Origin: DYRG01 sp041161065
Lineage (GTDB): Bacteria > Pseudomonadota > Gammaproteobacteria > Beggiatoales > Beggiatoaceae
Length of the DNA stretch: 64,000 bases
Assembly (NCBI GenBank): GCA_041161065.1
Contig: JBEAVE010000013.1
Coordinates: forward strand, 16,683 to 80,682
Direction: 5' to 3'
Of the stretch, positions 26,438 to 34,087 are shown piece after piece (the first letter of the stretch is position 1; every line of letters starts with the position of its first letter). Below the pieces are notes generated by a model that saw nothing but the letters and a program-made list of their open reading frames with translations, did not search any database and was not told the origin of the DNA. A program made the position numbers and the translations under genes.

Positions 26438-27752
26438 AATGCTCTATATCGTCCACTGTTTTTGGAATAGCTGAAGTTAAAATATCATGCCCATTATTTG
26501 TTACTAAAACATTATCTTCAATTCTAATCCCTATTCCTCGCCATTTTTCAGGAATATCAGGTTGATTTTTGGCGGGTTTGATTTGAGGAGAAACGTAGAT
26601 ACCGGGTTCGACAGTTAAAACATTTCCTGTTTCTAGTTGCTTATGTTCTTTCCCAATCTTATAATCCCCAACATCATGCACATCAATTCCTAACCAATGT
26701 CCAATATTGTGCATATAAAATGGTTTGTAGGCTTTTTGTTCAATTAAATCATCGACATGACCCCGTAATAAGCCGAGTTCTTTTAAGCCTTCTGTAATCG
26801 TTTTAATTGCCGTTTTTTGCAATATATCATAAGGCACTTGGGGTTTGATTTGTTCAATTACATTCAATTGTATTTGTAATACTAATTCATAGAGCAATTT
26901 TTGTTCAGTTGAAAACTTTTTATTGATAGGAAAAGTGCGTGTCACATCAGCGTTGTAATATTGGAACGCACACCCAGCATCAATTAACAATAAATCGCCA
27001 TTTTTCATTTGATAGTTGTTATCAGTGTAATGTAAAACGCAGGCATTTTCTCCGGCGGCAACAATGCTTGGATAAGCCCACCCGTCTGCACCATATTGGC
27101 GAAAGGTATTTTCTATTTCTGCTTGCACTTGATATTCAAAACAACCTGCTTGAGCAATTGTTCGGGCTTTTTGATGGGCTAATGCGGTAATTTCTACGGC
27201 TTTTTTCATTGTTTCAATTTCTAACGGTCTTTTAATTTGCCGCATAGAATGTAAGATTTGAGACAAATCGATAATGCTTTGTGGTGCAAACCCCGTTCTC
27301 GACCGTTTTGCTAAAATTTTACGCCACAATTCTAAAATCAGTTGATTAAACTTTTCATCGCGTCCAAAATGATAAAAAATATGCTGAGTTTTTTCAATGT
27401 AATTGGGAATAATTTTCTCAAATTTTTCGATAGAAAATGCTTTATTTGCACCCAATATTTTCTCAACACCTTCCATACCTAATCTTCGACCAACCCATTG
27501 CTCTTTCTCTAAATCACGCGGTTCGACAAATAAAATAAATTTGTGATTTCGTTGGCTAGGAAGAAATACCGCCACTGCATTAGGTTCATTTAATCCTGTC
27601 AAATAAAAGAAATCACTATCTTGACGATAAGGATATTCTACGTCATTATGCGCAATTGCAATCGGTGCACTGCGCAAAATAGCAATGTTGTTTTTACCAA
27701 TAGCTTGCATAAATTGTTGTCGTCTAAAACGATATTCTTCTTGAGTAATCAT
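26430..27752 (-). CDS. pepP: Xaa-Pro aminopeptidase (aminopeptidase P)
   Basis: A 440-residue M24B metallopeptidase that removes N-terminal residues before proline. The N-terminal creatinase-like domain has VEYPYRQDSDFFYLTG. Metal ligands appear as the two Asp in IDAGCAFQYYNADVTRTF, His in HNIGHWLGIDVHD, Glu in TVEPGIYV and Glu in GIRIEDNVLVT. It is followed by relA with an eight-base overlap. The start lies only 15 bases from the divergent cytochrome gene, so the promoters must be compact or lie within the coding sequences. Confidence 0.94.
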   Translation of the reverse strand: MITQEEYRFRRQQFMQAIGKNNIAILRSAPIAIAHNDVEYPYRQDSDFFYLTGLNEPNAVAVFLPSQRNHKFILFVEPRDLEKEQWVGRRLGMEGVEKILGANKAFSIEKFEKIIPNYIEKTQHIFYHFGRDEKFNQLILELWRKILAKRSRTGFAPQSIIDLSQILHSMRQIKRPLEIETMKKAVEITALAHQKARTIAQAGCFEYQVQAEIENTFRQYGADGWAYPSIVAAGENACVLHYTDNNYQMKNGDLLLIDAGCAFQYYNADVTRTFPINKKFSTEQKLLYELVLQIQLNVIEQIKPQVPYDILQKTAIKTITEGLKELGLLRGHVDDLIEQKAYKPFYMHNIGHWLGIDVHDVGDYKIGKEHKQLETGNVLTVEPGIYVSPQIKPAKNQPDIPEKWRGIGIRIEDNVLVTNNGHDILTSAIPKTVDDIEHYG

Positions 27753-27767
27753 GGGATTAAAAATAAT

Positions 27768-28076
27768 ATGAAATGGATTGGATTAAGTTTAATGATAATC
27801 TTTCAAAACATTTTTGCAACGGAAGTTTCTCCAAACCGTCAAATGGAATTGAAAGGTTTAATTGAGCATGTTTGTAGTGCTTGTCATGGTAAGGATTTAA
27901 GCGGTGGACAATGTCCTCCTTTAACGCCAAAAGCACTCAAAAACAAATCAGATAATATGTTGATACAAACAATTTTGCAAGGGCGAAATAATACCGCAAT
28001 GTCTGCTTGGAAAGATTTATTGACTGAAATGGAAGTAAAATGGCTTGTTCAAATCCTTAAAAATCCCCCAAAATAA
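27768..28076 (+). CDS. small secreted monoheme cytochrome c (c55X-like)
   Basis: A 102-residue exported cytochrome. A signal peptide spans about residues 1-17. The heme motif is CSACH at 36-40, followed by GKDLSGGQCPPLTP and a probable axial Met78 in GRNNTAMSAW. This pattern resembles cytochrome c55X/NirC-type small cytochromes. No nir genes are nearby, so the electron partner is unknown. I start at the ATG at 27768; an earlier in-frame codon would put nearly 50 residues before the signal peptide, antisense to pepP. Confidence 0.85.
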   Translation: MKWIGLSLMIIFQNIFATEVSPNRQMELKGLIEHVCSACHGKDLSGGQCPPLTPKALKNKSDNMLIQTILQGRNNTAMSAWKDLLTEMEVKWLVQILKNPPK

Positions 28077-28146
28077 CTCCTTTTTGAATGAAATTTTCCT
28101 TGATTTTTGTTGAACTACAAAAACCGGCAGCTTCTTTCTAGTATTA

Positions 28147-28177
28147 CCCCAAAAAAGGTTTCAAAGTGGGGATTTTT
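28147..28177 (+). terminator. possible terminator of the cytochrome gene
   Basis: CCCCA at 28147-28151 pairs with TGGGG at 28167-28171, followed by ATTTTT. The stem is only five pairs with a 15-base loop, so this is a weak call. It lies 71 bases after the cytochrome stop. Confidence 0.35.
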
Positions 28178-28307
28178 AGTTGGTAAAGGCGGCAAGCAAA
28201 CTTACGCGTTCAAAACGGGCGGTAATGAAAGTTTTGAAAATCAAGGGGATCGCCCATCAATATTAACGATCAGGATTGTCATCGTTCTCAATACGGAGTC
28301 GATAAAC

Positions 28308-28337
28308 TTGCATAAAAGGGCGTGTTTGAATTAAACT
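28308..28337 (+). promoter_or_regulatory. putative promoter of rpmB-rpmG
   Basis: TTGCAT (28308-28313), 18 bases, TAAACT (28332-28337). The predicted start is about 20 bases before the rpmB ATG, where TTAGGAGTTATT supplies the ribosome site. The 288-base gap before rpmB holds no convincing gene. Confidence 0.42.
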
Positions 28338-28364
28338 AGGCGGTTTAGCGAGTTAGGAGTTATT

Positions 28365-28601
28365 ATGTCCAGAGTTTGTGACGTGACCGGCAAGGGCACG
28401 ACGTTCGGGAACAACGTTTCCCACGCCAATAATCGGACTTCGCGTCGATTTTTGACCAATTTGCACACCCATCGAATTTGGGTCGCCAGCGAAAACCGTT
28501 ATGTCAAATTGCGCTTAAGCACCAAAGGGTTGCGCACCATCGACAAACGCGGCATTGATGTTGTTTTACAAGACTTACGCGCGCAAGGCGTTAAAGTTTA
28601 A
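28365..28601 (+). CDS. rpmB: 50S ribosomal protein L28
   Basis: A 78-residue basic protein with the L28 pattern: MSRVCDVTGKG, NNVSHANNRTSRRF, and the C-terminal DVVLQDLRAQG. It is a component of the large ribosomal subunit. AGGAG precedes the ATG. Cys5 is the only cysteine, so no zinc ribbon is expected. rpmG follows 12 bases later, the usual bacterial order. Confidence 0.97.
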   Translation: MSRVCDVTGKGTTFGNNVSHANNRTSRRFLTNLHTHRIWVASENRYVKLRLSTKGLRTIDKRGIDVVLQDLRAQGVKV

Positions 28602-28613
28602 CGGAGAATTTTT

Positions 28614-28769
28614 ATGCGTGACAAAATTAAATTGGTTTCTACCGCCGGAACAGGGCATTTCTACACCACCACCAAAAACAAACGCACCACACCTGAAAAA
28701 TTATCGTTCAAAAAATACGATCCTGTCGTGCGCAAACATGTGGATTATAAAGAAGCCAAAATTAAATAA
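28614..28769 (+). CDS. rpmG: 50S ribosomal protein L33
   Basis: A 51-residue protein with the L33 signature: RDKIKLVSTAGTGHFYTTTKN, KLSFKKYDPVVRKHV and a Lys-rich end. It is the cysteine-free type, so it does not bind zinc. ACGGAGAA precedes the ATG. It is transcribed with rpmB and followed by a strong hairpin terminator. Confidence 0.97.
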   Translation: MRDKIKLVSTAGTGHFYTTTKNKRTTPEKLSFKKYDPVVRKHVDYKEAKIK

Positions 28770-28804
28770 GTTGTTTTCATTTTTTATCTCCTATATGTGA
28801 TTTT

Positions 28805-28831
28805 CCCTTCTCAAAAAAGAAGGGTTTTTTT
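28805..28831 (+). terminator. rho-independent terminator of rpmB-rpmG
   Basis: Seven-pair stem CCCTTCT (28805-28811) and AGAAGGG (28818-28824) with a CAAAAA loop, then seven T (28825-28831). The T run touches the stop codon of the converging methyltransferase gene. Confidence 0.85.
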
Positions 28832-29453
28832 ATGCGCGAAATTCAAAATGAAAATAAGAAAATAACTGTTGAGAACCATTGGGCGTGAAATGAACTTCAT
28901 CAAATGTTGATAATAATACAAACTCATTTCCCATTTCTTTAATCATACTTGTTTTATCATATTGTTTAATAGCCAAACCGCTGCATTTTTCGGGACCGTT
29001 TATACCGAATGTTGCAATAATAACCTGCGCATTTTTACGCAGTGATTTCTTTAATGTTAAAAGATAACTTGTTCTTTCGTGTTCCTCGATCAAAAAATGA
29101 AAAACCGCTCGATCGTGCCACAAATCAAATAATTCAGGTGATTGAAAGGTTAAAATATCTGCATTATACCATTTCACTTGTTCTGCTTTTTCTCTCAAAC
29201 GACTCTTTGCATGTTGCAAGGCTTGTTCAGAAATATCCAACACCGATAGATTAGAAAATTGCGCGTCAATCAAATAATCCACCAATGTCGACGCGCCGCC
29301 GCCCACATCAATAATCGATTGGGTTTTATCCTTCAAATTATTTCCTATCAATTTAAGCGATTGTTCGGGACAATTTTGATACCAACTAACGTCATGTGGT
29401 GAACGGGTTTGATAAACGTTTTCCCAATGTTTTTTCCTTGCGATGTCTTCCAC
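28830..29453 (-). CDS. class I SAM-dependent methyltransferase
   Basis: A 207-residue protein with motif I IDVGGGASTLVDYL near residue 48, an acidic residue in SVLDISEQAL, and WYNADI as motif III. The middle DLWHDRAVFHFL is typical of thiopurine/UbiE-like cytoplasmic methyltransferases. The start is GTG at 29453 with AGGTGAG nine bases upstream. The substrate is unknown. It lies downstream of rpiA but is separated from it by a hairpin. Confidence 0.82.
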   Translation of the reverse strand: MEDIARKKHWENVYQTRSPHDVSWYQNCPEQSLKLIGNNLKDKTQSIIDVGGGASTLVDYLIDAQFSNLSVLDISEQALQHAKSRLREKAEQVKWYNADILTFQSPELFDLWHDRAVFHFLIEEHERTSYLLTLKKSLRKNAQVIIATFGINGPEKCSGLAIKQYDKTSMIKEMGNEFVLLSTFDEVHFTPNGSQQLFSYFHFEFRA

Positions 29454-29474
29454 TTTTTGCTCACCTTATTTTTA

Positions 29475-29508
29475 GGAAAATTGGCAAGTTTTGCTCGCCA
29501 ATTTTTCC
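29475..29508 (-). terminator. terminator of rpiA
   Basis: On the minus strand TTGGCGAG pairs with CTTGCCAA (one G-U) around a five-base loop, extended by flanking A/T pairs, and is followed by TTTTCC. It lies 6 bases beyond the rpiA stop, ahead of the methyltransferase gene. Confidence 0.6.
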
Positions 29509-29513
29509 TTTAA

Positions 29514-30170
29514 TCATTTCAAAATTTTAACGCCACTGTCGCTGCCTAATAATAGAACATCAGCGGGACGTTGGGCAAATAAACCATTTGTTACAACGCC
29601 GACGATTTGATTTAACGCAGTTTCTAATTTGACCGGTTCAGCGATTTGTAATCCGTGTACATCTAAAATAATATTGCCATTATCGGTAACAAAATGTTCT
29701 CTCCAAACGGGTCGTCCACCTAATTTAACGATTTCTCTAGCAACATAACTTCTTGCCATTGGAATAACTTCAACGGGTAATGGAAAGTTGCCTAACACCT
29801 TGACTAATTTACTATCATCGGCGATACAAACAAAGGTTTTTGAAACAGCTGCAACGATTTTTTCTCGGGTTAAAGCACCGCCGCCGCCTTTAATTAAATG
29901 AAGGTAATGGTTGCTCTCATCTGCGCCATCGACATAAATCGAGATTTCATTCACGCTATTCAAATCAAAAACGGGGATATTGTGTGATTTCAAACGTTGC
30001 GCCGTTGCTTCAGAACTTGCAACCGTTCCTTCGATTTTATGTTTAATCGTTGCTAGCGCATCAATGAAATGATTTGCGGTGCTGCCTGTTCCTACGCCAA
30101 TAATCGTGTCGGGTTTAACATATTCTAATGCCGCATACGCGACTTGTTTTTTTTTGTCATCTGCATTCAT
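29514..30170 (-). CDS. rpiA: ribose-5-phosphate isomerase A
   Basis: A 218-residue enzyme interconverting ribose-5-phosphate and ribulose-5-phosphate in the pentose phosphate pathway. Motifs: GVGTGSTANHFID near residue 25, VDGADE near 80, IKGGGGALTREKI near 93 (catalytic Glu in REK), and a C-terminal NGLFAQRPADVLLLG. AGGAAA lies upstream of the ATG. It has its own terminator and stands alone. Confidence 0.96.
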   Translation of the reverse strand: MNADDKKKQVAYAALEYVKPDTIIGVGTGSTANHFIDALATIKHKIEGTVASSEATAQRLKSHNIPVFDLNSVNEISIYVDGADESNHYLHLIKGGGGALTREKIVAAVSKTFVCIADDSKLVKVLGNFPLPVEVIPMARSYVAREIVKLGGRPVWREHFVTDNGNIILDVHGLQIAEPVKLETALNQIVGVVTNGLFAQRPADVLLLGSDSGVKILK

Positions 30171-30310
30171 TAATGGAATTTCCTATGGTTATTTTGTGAG
30201 GTAATTTTAAGTGATTTTTGAGAACGAGTTGCTTAAAAAATTCAAGGGTATTTTTAGCTATATAGAAAAAGAACAAACTGCAAAACAATAAACCCTTTAG
30301 AAGATCGCAT

Positions 30311-30340
30311 TTTACACAGCAAAGCAAAGGGCACTATAAT
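30311..30340 (+). promoter_or_regulatory. sigma70-type promoter of the LRR protein gene
   Basis: TTTACA (30311-30316), 18 bases, TATAAT (30335-30340). The predicted leader is about 55 bases and ends in AGGGGA before the ATG at 30403. Confidence 0.55.
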
Positions 30341-30402
30341 GTAGCGCGTCGGGAAATGTCAAATAACCGCTAATTTGAAATGCAACAAATAGGGGATTAA
30401 AA

Positions 30403-32619
30403 ATGATACGTCAAATGTGGATAATGTTAGGGGTCGCGCTGTCGATGTATCCTGCAACCAGTTGGGGATTGTGTTATTACCTGATAGATCAAGCAGGTAA
30501 CGTGCAATCGTCCATTTATCCGCCGTATGATTTGAGTTATCCCGTCGACCAATTATCGCCCGCCGAACGCGCTCAACGGGCTCAACGCGGGCATTTGGTG
30601 ATCGGCGCGCGCGTCCCTACTTGCGGAACAACGCCGTTTCCACAACCCAAAATCGTTAAAACACAACCTGTTGATTCTAATAAGAAAATCGATAATACAA
30701 CCACCGCTCAAAACGCTCCACCTCTTAAAAAACCACTCACACCAACCGAAATTCAAGAAGCCACGAAAAAACCAATCGAAGTGGTACAAAAGGATAAGAA
30801 AAGTATTGCTCAACAAGCACTTGATACCGTTATAGCCGTTAATAGAGAAGCAACCCAAGCAATTGCAGGAGCGATTTTAGGAGAAGAACTTGCTCAAAAA
30901 ATAAAACCCCAATCACCCATTAAAGAAATTACACCCATTAAAAGAGCAGATTCTTATGAAGGAACTTACTCAACAGAACCCAAAAAGGTTGAAACGCCTA
31001 AAACTGAAGAAAAACCCGTTTCAAAACCCGTTAAACAAACTTCCGGAGAAACCCAACCCGCTGTTTCAAAAACTGCCGCAAAAACAGAGCAACCTGTTCA
31101 AACACCCGCTGTTGCAAAAGTAGAAACATCGCCTCAAACAAAATCCTTGAAAATTACCGAACAAATGGCAATACAAACCTTGCAAGCAATCGATGAATCT
31201 TTGAGCAAACGCGACATGGTTTCTTATCGCAAACATTTGGCAGATTCTTTAGAGGTTGGTGAATTAAGAGGAGGCGGTAAATCTAAAATGCAAGTGCTTA
31301 CCGCACAGGCTTATAGCAAACAATTGGAACAAGCCTTATCAAAAATTGCTCGCTATGAATTAAAACATCATAATCCAAAAATTACGATCAATGGTGAGAA
31401 AGATCAAGCCGTTGTTCATTCTGAAGTGCGGGTGCGTTTGGAGTTTCAAGATGCATTAGAAACGAGTAAAACATACGGTGAAATTACAACCTTTAATTTG
31501 GTGAAAGATCAATTGCTTTTAAGCCGTTTGGAAGTGTTGGCAAATTCGGGTAAATCCTCAAAAGCACCCACCATTTTAGTTTCTCCGCCGTCCGACCAAA
31601 AAACACTGGAAACTCAATCGACTATTTGTAACGATGTTAAAGAAATCTCTCATGCAGAATGCCAATCTCTCGTTGAATTATACGAAACAACTGGGGGAGA
31701 AAAATGGAAGAACCGCAAAAATTGGCTAAAAACAAAAACACCTTGCCAATGGATTGGTGTAACGTGTGAAAATAATTCTGTTGTAAGTTTGAAATTGAGT
31801 AAAAACAAATTAAGTGGAACAATGCCTAAATTGAATGGTTTAGTGGCGTTGAGAACATTGGATTTGTCCAGAAATAATTTAATCGGTACATTACCGCCTT
31901 TGAATGTTTTTTCCCAATTACAAGTTTTATCGCTCGACAATAATAATTTGTCTGGAAAATTACCCGATATAAGTCAATTGAAAAATATCCAAACAATTGA
32001 ATTACAAAAGAACCAATTGACGGGTAATTTACCTAATTTGGATAGCTTATTAGAACTAGAAGAACTTAACTTAAGTGACAATCAATTTGTGGGCGAATTA
32101 CCCAGTTTGAAAAAGATGAACAAATTGCAAAAACTTGCGATTTATAATAACCAATTAACCGGTAATTTGCCTGCATTAGATCAATTGGTTAGTTTGAAAT
32201 CTATGCACTTATCGGGTAATCATTTGACGGGACAAATCCCTGACGTGAGCAATTTGCTGCAATTGGAGTCGTTGAATTTAAGCGTTAATCAATTATCGGG
32301 TTCTTTGCCGACAGGCTTAAACAAGTTGCTCAATTTGAAATGGTTGCAACTGGAGAGCAATCAGCTAAGTGGTAGAATACCTGATTTGCGCGATTTGCAT
32401 AAATTACACATTTTAAGATTGCAGAACAACCAACTGTGCGGAGAAATCCCTGAAGGGTTAAGATTAAGTGGTTTGAAAGATGTGGATAGTGAATTACAAA
32501 TTGAGAACAACCATTTAACCGCGACAAATCAAACTTTGCTCAGTTTTTTAGAAAGTAAAATTGCGAATTGGCAAACAACCCAGAAACCACAAAACTGTGA
32601 AACTACGCCAACTCAATGA
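30403..32619 (+). CDS. secreted plant-type leucine-rich-repeat protein
   Basis: A 738-residue exported protein. A signal peptide ends near residue 22 (SWG). A short Tyr/Pro-rich domain follows with QLSPAERAQRAQRGHLVIG, then about 170 residues of Pro/Lys/Thr-rich linker. An SnoaL/NTF2-like domain lies at roughly 250-385. From about 415 comes an N-terminal LRR cap with SLVELYETTGGEKW and a CQWIGVTC cysteine pair. Ten repeats of 23 residues follow on the pattern L..L..L.LS.N.LSG.LP.L, ending in a CGEIP repeat. This is the plant-specific LRR class. It probably binds protein or surface ligands outside the inner membrane. Its last 17 bases overlap the converging hydrolase gene. Confidence 0.85.
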   Translation: MIRQMWIMLGVALSMYPATSWGLCYYLIDQAGNVQSSIYPPYDLSYPVDQLSPAERAQRAQRGHLVIGARVPTCGTTPFPQPKIVKTQPVDSNKKIDNTTTAQNAPPLKKPLTPTEIQEATKKPIEVVQKDKKSIAQQALDTVIAVNREATQAIAGAILGEELAQKIKPQSPIKEITPIKRADSYEGTYSTEPKKVETPKTEEKPVSKPVKQTSGETQPAVSKTAAKTEQPVQTPAVAKVETSPQTKSLKITEQMAIQTLQAIDESLSKRDMVSYRKHLADSLEVGELRGGGKSKMQVLTAQAYSKQLEQALSKIARYELKHHNPKITINGEKDQAVVHSEVRVRLEFQDALETSKTYGEITTFNLVKDQLLLSRLEVLANSGKSSKAPTILVSPPSDQKTLETQSTICNDVKEISHAECQSLVELYETTGGEKWKNRKNWLKTKTPCQWIGVTCENNSVVSLKLSKNKLSGTMPKLNGLVALRTLDLSRNNLIGTLPPLNVFSQLQVLSLDNNNLSGKLPDISQLKNIQTIELQKNQLTGNLPNLDSLLELEELNLSDNQFVGELPSLKKMNKLQKLAIYNNQLTGNLPALDQLVSLKSMHLSGNHLTGQIPDVSNLLQLESLNLSVNQLSGSLPTGLNKLLNLKWLQLESNQLSGRIPDLRDLHKLHILRLQNNQLCGEIPEGLRLSGLKDVDSELQIENNHLTATNQTLLSFLESKIANWQTTQKPQNCETTPTQ

Positions 32620-33517
32620 TAGAACCTTCTCTTGCGAGATGACATTGCAACGGCGCGCCTTTTTCTTGAATTAAACGCAGTGCATCACGGTGCAAATCTT
32701 CCATTTTATCGTCGTGATAAGCGGGATCAACGTGAAATAAATACAAATGTTTCACGCCTGCTTCGATGGCATAATCAACGGTATCTAAATAACACGAATG
32801 TCCCCAGCCCCGTTTCTTTTGATAATCGGCGGGGGTATATTGGGCATCGTGAATAAAAATATCGACATCTTTCAAGAAATTAAGAGCGTTTTGACGTTCT
32901 TCAACGAGCATTGCATTTAATATTTCAAGTTCTTCAGGGTCTAATTCTGCGGCGCGTTGTTTGAGGTTTTGTTCGATGAAATAAAGTTCATTATCTGAAA
33001 CATAAACAATGCTTTTATCTGCCACGTCAATTCGATAGCCAAAAGTTGTGCCCGGATGGTGAACGTTAAAGGGTGTAATTTTGAAATCGTGCCATTCTAA
33101 TTGATTATTTGAATTGAGTTCTAAATAACGGGTTTCTGCCATCCACGTTTCTAGTTCAACAGGAAAATACGGATTTTGCATTTGTCCGCCCAATGATTTT
33201 TCTATGTCTTTACCGTTTTGGCTGGGACCAAAGAAATTCACCTTCCAACCCGGTACAAATGCGGGAACAAAAAAGGGTAAGCCAGAAATATGATCCCAGT
33301 GGTAATGCGTCATTAAAATGGTAACTTCACGAATAGCCGTTTGCGCCATTAAAGCATTACCGAGCGGGATAATGCCCGTTCCACCATCACAAACGAGGAC
33401 GTTGTTATGATAATTGATTTCTACGCAGGAGGTATTTCCACCGACTTTGAGGTGAGAACTGAAAGGAGCAGGGTAAGAACCGCGCACGCCCCAGAAACGT
33501 AAATAAGGCTTATTCAT
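32603..33517 (-). CDS. MBL-fold metallohydrolase
   Basis: A 304-residue metallo-beta-lactamase-fold hydrolase. The metal motif is THYHWDHISGLPFF near residue 70, with further ligands likely in HHPGTTFGY, VSDNE and IHDAQYTP. The opening RFWGVRGSYPAP, with GGNTSCVEI following, is typical of the phosphodiesterase-like/RNase-Z-like group often linked to response regulators. There is no signal peptide. It starts in an ATGA overlap with the receiver-domain gene, so it may be that regulator's output enzyme. The substrate is unknown. Confidence 0.88.
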   Translation of the reverse strand: MNKPYLRFWGVRGSYPAPFSSHLKVGGNTSCVEINYHNNVLVCDGGTGIIPLGNALMAQTAIREVTILMTHYHWDHISGLPFFVPAFVPGWKVNFFGPSQNGKDIEKSLGGQMQNPYFPVELETWMAETRYLELNSNNQLEWHDFKITPFNVHHPGTTFGYRIDVADKSIVYVSDNELYFIEQNLKQRAAELDPEELEILNAMLVEERQNALNFLKDVDIFIHDAQYTPADYQKKRGWGHSCYLDTVDYAIEAGVKHLYLFHVDPAYHDDKMEDLHRDALRLIQEKGAPLQCHLAREGSIIELA

Positions 33518-33912
33518 AGGAGTTCTTGCGGGGTAGTTTTGGCGTATTTCAATACGAGATCACGAATTTCTTTGAATTTGATGGGCTTGATCATAAATTC
33601 TAACGCCCCCAATTGTTTTGCAACCCCGCGATCTTGCATATAATCTTTTGATGTAACCATAATAACTGGGGTTTGTGTTTGCAGAGGAATATCGCGCAAT
33701 TTTTTGAGAAATGTCAAACCGTCCATGCCCGGCATAACAATATCCAAAAACAATAAATCGGGTGCATTTTCAGAGAGATACGGCAACGCAGCAGCGGGAG
33801 AAGAAAATCCCACGAAATGCACGGCTAGTTTTTGCAAACTAATCCGATAGACCCCAATAGAAGTTGGACTGTCATCCACCACAACGATGGTTGGCATTTT
33901 CCCTGTTGTCAT
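33514..33912 (-). CDS. single-domain response regulator
   Basis: A 132-residue receiver domain alone. Acidic pair in VVDDSP, phospho-acceptor Asp in LFLDIVMPGMDG, Thr in MVTSKD, and Lys in MIKPIKF are all present, so it should be phosphorylated. No kinase gene is adjacent. It is coupled by ATGA to the metallohydrolase gene. Confidence 0.92.
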   Translation of the reverse strand: MTTGKMPTIVVVDDSPTSIGVYRISLQKLAVHFVGFSSPAAALPYLSENAPDLLFLDIVMPGMDGLTFLKKLRDIPLQTQTPVIMVTSKDYMQDRGVAKQLGALEFMIKPIKFKEIRDLVLKYAKTTPQELL

Positions 33913-33954
33913 TTGATGAGAACCCTGTGGGGTACAAAAAAACGCCTAAATGAA

Positions 33955-34028
33955 TGGTGCCCCGAGAGGGAATCGAACCCCCGACTGATGATTACAAGTC
34001 AACTGTTATACCATTTAACTACCAGGGC
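33955..34028 (-). tRNA. tRNA-Thr (anticodon UGU)
   Basis: A 74-base cloverleaf including encoded CCA. Acceptor GCCCTGG pairs with TCGGGGC; D arm GTTA/TAAC; anticodon loop CTTGTAA; T arm GGGGG/CCCTC around TTCGATT. The anticodon TGT reads Thr codons. The anticodon stem has a U-U mismatch at its second pair. The D loop is short. The gene lies downstream of coaX and a SPOR protein, a gammaproteobacterial arrangement. Confidence 0.93.
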
Positions 34029-34057
34029 TTTTGTTTCGTGCTGAACAAAGTGAGCCT

Positions 34058-34086
34058 ATTTTAGGCTATTTTGCGAAATAACGCAA
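34058..34086 (-). promoter_or_regulatory. promoter of tRNA-Thr
   Basis: On the minus strand TTGCGT (34086-34081), 17 bases, TAAAAT (34063-34058). The mature tRNA begins 30 bases after the -10. A perfect palindrome AGCCTATTTTAGGCT (34053-34067) covers the -10 and could act as an operator or as a hairpin ending the upstream SPOR gene transcript. Confidence 0.55.
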
Positions 34087-34087
34087 T

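Noticed and set aside
28107..28334. 75-residue frame before rpmB
   Set aside because: It starts with TTG, has no ribosome site or similarity, and covers the likely cytochrome terminator and rpmB promoter.
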